Below, piece by piece: positions 1 through 10,400 of a DNA stretch of 64,000 nt. A model generated the notes under the pieces. The model did not search any database. It was not told the DNA's origin and saw only the letters and a program-made list of their open reading frames with translations. Made by a program: the position numbers and the translations under genes. The stretch lies in the NCBI GenBank assembly GCA_018136815.1, contig CM030938.1, positions 4,731,724 through 4,795,723 on the forward strand, written 5' to 3'. This stretch comes from Isochrysis galbana. Its lineage: Eukaryota > Haptophyta > Isochrysidales > Isochrysidaceae. The first letter of the stretch is position 1. Every line of letters starts with the position of its first letter.

Positions 1-127
1 CGGACGGACTGCCCCGACGATCGGATCTCGCCGACGCGCAATGGCGGGCGCCGAGCCTCCCTGACCCTATGAGTTGTGCGCCCTGTTTAGTGGGTTGTCA
101 GGGCAAACCGGGGCACCCCAAGCGGGG

Positions 128-227
128 NNNNNNNNNNNNNNNNNNNNNNNNNNNNNNNNNNNNNNNNNNNNNNNNNNNNNNNNNNNNNNNNNNNNNNNNN
201 NNNNNNNNNNNNNNNNNNNNNNNNNNN
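128..227. other. Assembly gap (100 N)
   Basis: Exactly 100 undetermined bases, the same size as the other two gaps, so it is probably a scaffolding placeholder of unknown true length. Confidence 0.95.
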
Positions 228-230
228 GCC

Positions 231-278
231 CCACCTGGGACGCCCCATGCCGCCCGAGGCGGCTCGTCAGAAAGCCCT
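231..278 (+). repeat. Dispersed repeat, inverted copy at 14487-14531
   Basis: The segment containing GGGACGCCCC and CCGCCCGAGGCGGCTCGT matches the reverse complement of about 14487-14531 at roughly 41 of 47 positions by eye. Its nature is unknown. It may be part of an unrecognised dispersed element that also includes the duplicated segment near 14422. Confidence 0.45.
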
Positions 279-564
279 CTCAGAGCCCATTCAACCCATC
301 CAAACCACACCCGCGCAGGCGCGCGGGGTGGCGAGCACTGGCACCGAAAAGGTTGCCACCATGGCTCTGCGTAGCATGCAGGGGTCTCTGAGACCCCCTC
401 CAACAGTGGGAAACCCTCCCACCCCAAGAGCACCTCATGTGGGAGGCAGCTCTGCTGCCCTCCCCATGGTGGAAACCTCTACCATCAGTGCACCCACCAT
501 GGGAGGGCACTTCACAACCATCAATCTTCCCTGGAGAGCACCCCATGCCTCTGTTTCCCAACTT

Positions 565-1874
565 TGTCGCATTCATCCTAGATGATGCGATTTCCAGGCT
601 CTTGTTTCCAGGTCCTTCGCCGTGCGGCCACACGGTGAAGCTCAGGTACATCTAGGTTGGTAGGGTTCGTCCCTAGCGATCTAGAATTCGAGTTCTCGTT
701 TCGTTCCTTCTAGCCTGTCTGTCAGGTCTAGATTCCAGGTTTCCTCCTTTCGGGTAATCTTGACCCAAAGGAGCCAGGTCGCCTGTCACTCGCTGCGCGC
801 TTGTCTCAGGCTCTCAGGTTACCTTGTGAAGGCTTGTTTAGCTTCTTGCAAGGCTTGTCGTTTCTTGTTGGGTTCCGGTTCTTTCTTGGGACCTGCTCAC
901 TTTCGTTGTCGTCCAGGCCTGTTCTTCGTAGGTTCTGCTTGGCCTGGTTAGGGTTTCGTTGCCTTCCCGCGTTCGGCGTTTGGCGTTGGCGTTCGGAAAT
1001 TTCCTCTCACATTCCCTAGGTCCGCTACCCTTGGCTTGTAGGTCCTTGCTTCTTTCTTCTCGGTCAAGGTTTTGGCGAGCAAGTCGGTTGCTCTATCCGC
1101 TCGAGATTTGAGGTTTAATTTGCTATCTCCCCTTGGAGACCGGTGTAGGTTCGCTTCCTAGGTGAGGGAATCTTTCCCCTTGATGCAAGTTACATGCAAG
1201 CCCTTGGCCCCTTTGGTGTTTCTTCCCCTTGGTTGCTACTCAGAAGCGTCTAGAAGGTTCACGCTCAACGGCAAGATTTATTCGGTCGTGAAGATATCTC
1301 GTCGCGATCTGTATCCAAAGTGATCGCCGTGGTCGCGCGACAGGACGCTCCCCTTCGGACTCTCCGCTACGTGGGAAGTTACAACGGAGACACGCTCCGG
1401 CCGTCGCTGCGGAGTCTCTCTCTCTCTCGCTCTCTCTCTCCGTCTCTCGCGACGTGTTTGAGTTATCGGTGATTTGGGGTCGCGGTTGCTTGATAATTTG
1501 CTTGGTTTGGGTGAATGATTCCGGTGTGTTCGTGGGTCGGTGTATCCTGTTGTTCTAAGCTCCGTTGTCCGTCGTTGTTCGCTGCGTCGCTGCACTCAAG
1601 CAGCCTAGGCTCCCTCCCTGAGGGAAGAGTTCTTTGTAGGTCTAACAATCTCTTAAAACCCAACACACTAGGGCCGCTAGGAGCGCCTCGCCGCCCCACA
1701 GCCCTTCGTTCGCCGTTCGTTCCCCGTCCAGACACCCAAATGGGGTTGCCCGACCCAGTCCAGAATTTCATTCACCCGACTCCCGGTGGGGAGGAGGGCC
1801 AAAGCGCCGCGCTAGCCGCCGGTGCTGCTCGCGACGGAGTGGCTCAGAGCCCTCCGGCTCCGCTCGACTCGACA
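565..1874 (+). repeat. 5' LTR of A1 (about 1310 bp, TG...CA)
   Basis: Begins TGTCGCATTC and ends CTCGACTCGACA. The ends were set from copy A2, where the same termini are flanked by a GTATA target duplication. The LTR starts with an imperfect 10-bp hairpin (TCGCA-TCATC/GATGA-TGCGA) and has a CT-rich run near 1415-1445. The Gag start codon at 1740 lies inside it, so the last 135 bases are coding. Promoter and polyadenylation signals were not identified with confidence. Confidence 0.88.
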
Positions 1875-4456
1875 AGCACGAAATCGAAGCTTGCGTCCTC
1901 GGCCGCAGAGGAGGAACCCCTCAGGGAACCTTCTCTGCCCGCTGCAGCTTTTGCTCCCGTGGGATGTCCGAGTGATCCCACGGCTTCTGAGGCTACACCA
2001 ATGGCACCCATCACCCCGGCTGCTATCTCCACGACTGGCTCCGATCAGCTCGTGGCGGATGGCGAGGATTTGTCCGCTTCCTTCGGCACCCACCGGGTGC
2101 AATCACAGCGGGCCATGGTGGAGCATGACCCTCTCCCGCATGAGGCCAACTTCAGCGTCGCTGAGTTGGCCAATGAGGTGGAGGAGGGTCCCCTCCCTCT
2201 GATTCAGTTTGACCCCCCTCCTTACCTTCGAGATGATGAGTCTGAGGTCGGTGAAGGGGAGGGGATCAGCTTCCGAAGCCCCGCTTACCGGGACTATGCC
2301 CCGCCGTCATCAAAAGGGGTCTTTGATCAAGAGATCACCCCGATCGAGACGGCCGCGGCGCGTCAGGATGCGGAAATGGCAAGGCTTCAAGCGCAGACCA
2401 ACACCCTAAAAGGGGCTGTGGAGCGCCTACAGTCATCCCTTGCCGCGGCAGAGGCGAGGGAGGGGCTTCTCCGGGATCAAGTTGAAGCAGGGTTCAAAGC
2501 CCTGACTCAGCTACTCCAAGCCCGCCAAGAGCCCACTTCAAGTCCGTCCATGGATCGGACCGAGGCGGCTGCGGATTCTGCTAGGCCGGCTCAGAAGGAA
2601 CCATCCATGGACGACCTCCTGCCCTAGACCAAAAGGGCCACGCCTCTCCGGCTACTAGGGTTCCACGGTCGGCGTACCCGACCTCCAAATCGGAATCCCG
2701 CCGCCAGGATCAGAGCCCTTACCGGGGCCCGACCCCGGTGGTGCCGTTCCGCCACCCTCGCGACCCCTGCCTTGCGGTGGGGATGGATGAGCGAGAGGCA
2801 GTTGTAAGCGAGTGGAAAAATCTCCTCGCCCTGCCCTCACGCGATCTGGCCGCCCTTTACCGCGACTCCGACGAGCATGAGCTCATCCACACCATTTTGA
2901 AGAGCAACCTCTCCCTGGCGGGCAACGTTTGGCATTGCCGAATTTTCATGGAGGAGGACCACTTGCTCAAATGGGTGCGTAGCCGCTTCTCAGCCGAGCA
3001 AACCCTTCACCATCAGGTCAGGATGGGCAAAGAGCTTTCGGAGCTCCGCTTCCCAAAGGCCCTCGCCTCCGATAACGTTCAAACCGCGGCGACAGCCTGG
3101 AACGAATTTCGGCTAACTCTCATCAAGCCGTTGGAGCGGGCACTAGCGCTCGGCTGCGATCATCGCGAAATATTTACCTCCCTCCTCGCGGCAGCCGGAG
3201 CCAATTCCAGCGGCAATTCTCGCATCTTCGCCTTCCTCCTCGATCTAGTGGAGGACCGCGCCCTCGCTCTCAATCCTGTCCTCGCTGCTGACGTCCTTCT
3301 TCGCAAATGCGACGGGACCTTCGCAAACGGGGCCGATGGTTTCGCGAAAGACTCGGCGTCGATGGAGTGGGACCGCATGAGGGAGCGCGAGGCCGGCGCT
3401 GATCTATGTGAGCTCAGCAAGAATTTGGTTCGCGCCTACATCCGCAAGCTTGGCGATTCCGCGGTTGACTCCACCAACGTGTGGGATCATCCAAACATGG
3501 CCCATGAGATCAACCAAAGGTTCGAAGAAATCATCCGGAACGATAAGGTTGATCCTCAGCGCGGCGTCGACAATGCGATTAAATTTGCGGAGGTGCTCGC
3601 GGAGACTCGTTTCCGCGTAGAGAACCACGAGCTAGGTCGGTCGGCGCTCTCGTGCGTCAACCTCTGCCAACGGTACCTCAGCCCTTACGAGCAGGCTCGG
3701 GTGAAGCGTCATCAATCCCGGCCCTCGACGAAGCAAACCGTGGCTAGCGTACGCACTAAAGCCTCAGGCGAGGCAAAGAACGAGACTTCCTCGTCCCAGA
3801 AGACCGCTTCGACCACGGACATGGTTGCCGCCGTGCAGGCGGCCGTCCAAGCTACCGTGGCGGAAGCTCTTCGCGGACAGGGACATTCGCCTGCTTCGAA
3901 GCCTGATTATCGGGCTGCTGCACCGCCGGCAAGTTACCACTCCAACTCACCGTTGCCGGCTATACTAACCGATCCACCCGGTCGAAAGGGAGGCTCGTCT
4001 CGGCCGCCCAGCCGTCGCTGCGATCCGCCGGCGAACGGCCAAGGGCTACCGCCTGACCTGGGCGTATCCCGGTGGACGCCCGAGCTTTGGAATCGGGCCC
4101 GAGCCCGCTTCTGGGCCGTAGCAGGCTATGCCAAGCACCCAAGGGTCTCGGCGGCGCTAGCAAAGTGCCGACCGGCCGATAATTCAATGGAAACTCCACG
4201 GACGGACGATATCAATAGGGGAATCACCGAATGGACGAACGAAAACGGCTGTGCCTTCTGCGCTTTCCGACCTCACGCTCCTCCTGGCACTCCAGCCAGC
4301 GAAGCCTGGAAATATGGCACGGGAGACGGTGCTCACAACCCCGTCATCTGTCAGCCATATATTCGCTTTCTGTGTGAGGCTGGCTGCGGAGAGTGTGGAT
4401 CGGACGAGCACATTCATAAGCTTCTTCGCTCGATGGTCCGGGTTAAGCCTCAGTAG
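1740..4456 (+). pseudogene. gag: gag of A1, frameshifted
   Basis: Structural protein of family A. The first ATG in frame is at 1740, inside the LTR (MGLPDPVQ...). Relative to A2, one G is missing near 2613 (GACGA-CCTCC), which ends the first frame at 2627; the rest is open from 2738 to 4456. An Ala/Gln/Glu-rich, probably coiled-coil stretch lies at about 2350-2530. The C-terminal part has a Cys/His cluster (CAFC, then a lone Cys, then CEAGCGEC, then HIHK) that does not match the CCHC retroviral zinc knuckle. It ends CAG TAG, with the same frame open downstream into pol. Confidence 0.82.
1875..1890 (+). promoter_or_regulatory. Candidate primer-binding site, family A
   Basis: The bases directly after the LTR are AGCACGAAATCGAAGC. 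They do not begin TGG, so they do not match the usual site for a tRNA 3' CCA end. Family B has AGCACAAATTCCG at the equivalent place (53499), so the AGCAC core is conserved. Because these bases also encode Gag, coding constraint is an alternative explanation. Confidence 0.4.
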
Positions 4457-7400
4457 GGGTCCGGCGGGGTCCCCGTCCTTCAAACCCTGGCGGAGAACAT
4501 CGCGGGCGGTGGGCCCGAACGCCACCACCACCATCCCGATCCGATCCCTACGCCGCTTGGGGAGAAGAGCTGTCAACGCGGCGATTCTCCCCCTGTCTCT
4601 AGCTCTATTCAGTCCTCGACGGTGGGAGCCGCCTCGCCGGCTGAAGCCCCCGCCGAACGGCTATCTCGGAAGCCGGAGTCGACACTTGACCCGGGCTCCT
4701 GGAAACAGGTTTGCCCCGGAGATCGTCGCGACCCGACTCTCCGAAATTCGTGTACGTCTACAAGTTCTTCTATTACTTCGCACGCTATTAGGATGTTAGG
4801 GGCTGATTCTCGCACGCTGCCCCTCTTGGAGTCTGTTTCTACGGATACTATGCTGTCATCGGTTCCTTCTAACTCTCCTAGGTCTTTCGACGCATCTTCA
4901 TCCCTGGATTCACCCCCCGACGGCCCTGCCCAAGGGGGTGGGCTAGGTAGATTCGACGCGTCTTCGGTCTCTTCGTTTCGTAAACGAACAGTTGTGAAGC
5001 CCTCGAGGGCTGTCGACTCGGTATCATCTTCTGCTCTAGGTTCTATGGATAGGTCCGACGTGGCCGCTGCCGCGTACGAAAACGTTGTTGCTGCTTTACC
5101 TGTTTCTGCTCTTTCCCGGCGGGACCCCTCTGGAGACCTCTCTCCCAAGGGCCATAGCCGGAGCCGCTCTGCGGACGAATCGTCGTTGTCTACCGTAGGT
5201 TCTCGTGCTGTTGAGGCGGAGACTAGTGTCTCCTCTTCACCTCTCTCCCCGGTTCGTTATATTTCTCCGTCATCGTGTTCATTCTCTCGTCTCGAAGTTG
5301 CACCTGTTCTCGTTTCTGACCTGGTTCCCGACCCGGAAGGGTCGGCTTCCGGGGTCGATGAAGTTGAAGGTTCCAAGGGAGCTGCGGCTTTCCGCGCTCA
5401 CGCCGTGGTCACTCCAGCCTCGGGAGACGCAGGGGCCGTCGATTACGATCCCACGTCGCGCACCACATGGACGCCGGCGTCTCCTCTTTCTCTCGGCTCT
5501 CCGGAGGATCCCCATTCCAGGGATCGCCCGCCGGGGCCAACCCCCTTCAGGTCTAGCCCACCGAAACTTGAGGGCGACGACCCCCTCCCCCTGAATTCTA
5601 CTGCCGAGGCCATCCACCGGATCGCCGTGGTTGGTTGTTCCTCGGCCGCCAAGTCTACTGAAGCTGCCCGCGCCCCTACGCGCGAGCTTCAAATGTTAGC
5701 CGCCTCCCGTGCCCGGGCTAGCGGTTCCTCCGTCATCTTGCCCCGCCATCTCGCCGAAGCTGCTCTAGCCTTGCGGCGGCCGGACGCGAGCACTCATGCA
5801 TCGCCCTCTGCCGTGTTGCCGACGCATTTTGACGAGCTTTGCGCTGAGTTGGCAGCGATCCACGACGCCGTGACGTTCGACGCGGCCGAGGGGATTCCTC
5901 CACCCCGCGTTCTAGTCGTCGGTGAAGCTAGCGGGGTCGTGTCTTCGATGTTCCTACTTGCCGGAGCGCACGTCGCGACGTGCGATCTACGACCGTCGGA
6001 GATCGACTACATTCCCCACTTCTGCGGAGATGCTCTTCACATTCAAAATCTCGGTTGGGACCTCGTGGTCGCGCATCCGCCGTGCACGTATTTGTCGGCG
6101 GTGAGTTGCCAGTGGCTCGATCGGGAACCGGGACGTCGCCAGGCTCTCGAATCCGCCGCTAGAGTCTTCCTCGCCATGGCAAGCGCCGACGCGCCTTTCG
6201 TTGCCGTCGAAAATCCTCGAATGCACGCGGAAGCCTCTGCCTTAGTCGGGGGGTTGCGACCGCGGCAGTTTGTGCAGCCGTGGCAGCACGGCACGGGCCA
6301 TCAAAAGGCAACTGGCCTGTACCTGAAGGCTTCACTCCCGCCCCTGCAGCCTTCGAAGATTGTCGAGGGACGTCTATCCGCGATGGCGGATCTATCGCCG
6401 TCGCCTCACCGTGGCGCCCTTCGCAGCCGCACCTATGTGGGCATTGCCGGTGCAATGGCGGCCCAGTGGATGCCGGTCTTGCGCCGTTATGCGCGCAAAG
6501 CCAAGGCGTCGCGTTCGCTCAACTTCACGGTGGACTGGGCAATTTCCCAAGCAGCTGCCAGCTTGAGAGAACGCCCCTCGCTTTGTTCGACCGGCTTCGA
6601 ACTAGCTGAGCCGAGGACGGCTCTAGCTCGCTTCATGGAGGGGAGAGGCGAAGCAGCTTCTAGCCCTCACCTCACGCCTCCCAGCGGTTCGCCAGTGTCT
6701 GATTCGGTTGTCGTGATCTCAGACGCGGGCCCCGTTGCCGATGCGTCTCGCCTGCTTCATCGGAAGGACTCGGAAACCAACGCATCGCAAGACGGGACCG
6801 TGGCGGAAGTGGACTGCTTCACGCCGTGGGAGTGGCCCATGAAGGACCGCTCTACAACGCCAGGCCCTCCAAACACGGTGAAGAAGCGCCGCAGCAAGTG
6901 GCAGGTCTTCGACCGTGATGTAATTTCGGGGGTCCATCGGTGGCGGGATGTCACGCCTTCCATCGCCCAAGAAATCGCTGAGCAAGCGGCAGCTGCGGAG
7001 CCGTCGGAACCTTCCATCTTGTCTCGACTGGGCTCTCAAGGCATCAATGCACTATCTCCGAGCGCCTCCTTCACGGCTGGCGACGAAGGAGTGGCCGAAC
7101 CGACCGGTTCGGTCGTAGCCGAAAGGCCACTTGAAAACGGGGATGTTGGGCTGGACTCGGGAGAAGATGATACGCCCGAGACTCCAGAACACCGGAGCAT
7201 GCAGGCCCTCGAGACCAAGCCCTCCGACGCCGCCGACGGAGAAGGTACTCCACAGGCATTGTGTGGCGATGGGGCTGCCGCTAGGGGCCTCAGTGCGGCT
7301 GGTTTTTCCGAGTTGTCGAAGCTTCCGAAGACAGACTTGCAGAAGTCCCTGGAGAAGGAATGGTCACGCCAAATGGATCAACCTCGGCATCCGACGGACC

Positions 7401-10400
7401 GTCGAGGGCTAGGCTATGATGGCGTGCCTAACCCCTCTAGTTCGGCAGAGGCATCCCCATACTCTTCAATACCATTCGTGCCGCAGACGGTAGCCGCCGC
7501 TATCGAGCGAGTGCCCCACGTCGATGAATCTTCTCCGTCCAGGCCAGCCTCCAATCCAACCACCCCGTCACCCGGAGCCGGAACCTCGCTTCCAGTAGAA
7601 TCTATCGCGGACACGCCGCCGCCGCTCTACCCTCGTCACTGCCTCTATGTCCGCGATCTCGTGGTCTGCCGTGCCGATGGCGACCGCGCAGCTCAAGGGT
7701 TCGTTCTCCCGGACGTTGCCCTCACGGTGAACAGCACCCTGGCTGACACTGGAGCGGGCCCGTCAGTAATCACCACTGCTCTTCTCGATCGACTACCTGA
7801 AGACGCTTGCGTCGAACGCGTATCGGACGCTACCGTCCCCAACCTACATGGGCCGGACGGCCTTCCTCTCATCACTAGGGGCCGGGCTAGCCTCGTCTTC
7901 TCCTTGTCCGGTCGCCTCTTTCGTCATTTGTTCGCGGTCATCGAAGGGAACCCGATGCTTCTGCTCGGGAACGATTTTTTGGCCGCCCACTCCGCTACCA
8001 TTTCTCTCGACGCCGCGAGCTCGGAAGGAAGCCTCCGCCTCCGTCCGGCCTCTGGCGATTCAGATGATTCTTCAAGAGTCCTTTCCGAATGTGTAGTCAG
8101 AGTTTCCACGGCGCCGCCCCCAGTCGCGGACTCCGGCTTCGTCGGAGCTATCTCGATGTCACCCGGTCAGCCGCTGACTGTCGACTTTCTGGAGAGGTCG
8201 ACGGCAACACGAGAGGTCCCGGCCGGATCGGAGGGTGAGGCTGCTGCTGATGCTAGGCAGCCACTCTATACACCTCTCTTTGAGTCTGCCGACGAGTTTG
8301 CGGCCAAAGCTCCGGCGTCTACCTCGTCCGAATATCTTCTCTACACGGAGCAAGCGGTGACGATTCCTGCCTTCCACCGCGCAACCATCTGGGTCAGGGT
8401 TCCGCTAGCTCTCCGAGATCATTCGGACTGCGCGATGCTGGTCGACCGCCTACCAAATCGCGAGGCTCTCGATTCGTCTCCTCTCGTAATGCCCACGGTG
8501 GTCACGCCCACGGACGATCATCGCATCGCGGTGACGATCGTCCACACCGGAGTCGATGCGCTGACCCTGCCGTCTCTGCATCCGATAGCTTCGCTCCAGG
8601 TGCGTTTCAAGTTGCACCGGGGCTGGACTCCGACTGGAAGCGAGGGGGACGGTGACCCTGTCACCGCGCTGAGCGAGGAGCAACGATCTCTACTCGACTC
8701 AGCCACCATCGATCCAGACCGGCTTCTTTCCGACGATCAACGAGAAGAAGTACGCCAACTCTTGGCCCGGCGCATCAAAGCTTTCGCGTTGCACCCGGGG
8801 GCTCCAAACCATACGCACGTTCTCGAGGTGGAGTTGCCACTCAACCCCGGCGCTGTTCCTCACCGGCACGCTCCGTCTAGAGTGGGCCGCGCAGGCGAGC
8901 TCATCATAGAAGAGGAGGTAGCCAAGATGGAAGCCGCTGGCATTATTCGCAAGTCAAATTCGGCTTGGGCTTCCCGAGTAGTCCTGGTCAGCAAGAAAGA
9001 TGGCTCCGTTCGATTCTGCGTGGACTACCGCGACACGAACGCCAAGCTACGCGTCGAGGATAGCCCTCTACCCCTCATTGTAGAGGCTATTGATAGGCTA
9101 GCGTCCGGCCAAGGGCCGCTCAGTTCTCTCTTCTTATGTACTCTCGATTTAGCCTCTGGTTTTTGGGGCATCCCGATCAAAGAATCGCACAAACATATCA
9201 CCGCTTTCACTACCCACCGCGGCAAATACGAGTTCAACTTTCTACCGTTCGGCATCCAATCAGGTCCCTCCTACATGTGCCGCTTGATGGACATCGTTCT
9301 CGGTGCGCTAGCGTGGGAGATCTGCATGCCTTACCTCGATGATGTGGGCATCTGGTCAACGGGCGTGGGTCCTTCCGAAGAGGCCAGGGCACAGGCTTCG
9401 TTCGAGCAAATGCTTCACCGGCTAGACCTCGTTCTCGAACGGCTAGAGTGGGCCGGCCTGACCTGCAAGATGTCCAAGTGTGTCTTCTTTGCCACCTCTA
9501 CGGAGTACCTCGGTCACGTTGTCTCGAGGGAAGGTCTCAAGATGGACCCGAAGAAGGTCGCAGCTGTCGCCGACATCGACCCGTCATCCATCAACTCCTT
9601 GGAAGCGGTTCGATCTTTCCTCGGCCTTTGCTCCTACTATCGTCGATTCATTCGCCAATTCGCCGCTAAGGCTGCTCCTCTCACTGCTCTCACGCGGAAG
9701 GGCTGCGACGTGGCAAAGGAGTCCCAGTCCGAGGAGTGTCGCCGAGCTATCCAAGAGCTCAAGACAGCGATCACCTCGGAGCCCGTCTTGACTCCACCCA
9801 GGGATGATCGGCCCTTCATCGTCAAGACCGATGGGGCTAGCAAGTTGGGTATCGCCGGCATCCTCTCGCAGCTAGGAGACGATAACCGTGAACGAGTCGT
9901 TGGGTACTACGCTCGCAGTCTCACCTCGGCCGAACGCCATTGGACGGTGACCGAGATTGAGCTCTTGGCTGCCCTGGAATCAATCCGAAATTGGCGACCC
10001 TACCTTTGGGGGCGTCGGTTCAAGTTAGTCGTCGACCACTCCGCGCTGCGATGGCTGCATACCATGAAGGATCAAGTAGCCGGTGGGCCAGCCTCTCGGC
10101 TGACTCGGTGGGCTCTCAAGTTGGCTGAGTACCGGTTCGATGTCGAACATAAACCAGGAGCTGTTCATCAGGATGCTGACGGGCTGTCTCGGCTAGCATC
10201 CCTGGAGCCGGAACACGAAGACGAACCACTCGCCGGCCCAGCGTCGTTAGCGGTACGTGAGCCTGGCTCAGAGTCTCTAGCCGAGCATGAACGGTCTCAT
10301 CCGGTGGCTGCCATCACGCGCTCCGTAGCTACGGCGCGAGGGCTTCAAGCCTTGGACCGATCTCGTCGTCGAGCCTCCGATTCCGGGCCCGCCATCCAGT

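Larger units (their letters stand above)
1..564. other. Unassigned flank upstream of retrotransposon A1
   Basis: No gene is recognised here. The stretch contains an assembly gap and, at about 231-278, a segment whose reverse complement recurs near 14487-14531. The open frames crossing the Ns have no recognisable domain. Confidence 0.5.

Noticed and set aside
4609-5148. Antisense ORF opposite pol
   Set aside because: Shadow of the Ser/Pro-rich Pol region; the same antisense frames recur in every copy only because the sense strand is conserved.
5830-6530. N6-adenine or N4-cytosine methyltransferase
   Set aside because: The catalytic motif is PPC followed by TYL, with ENP downstream, not (D/N/S)PP(Y/F/W); the order fits C5-cytosine enzymes.
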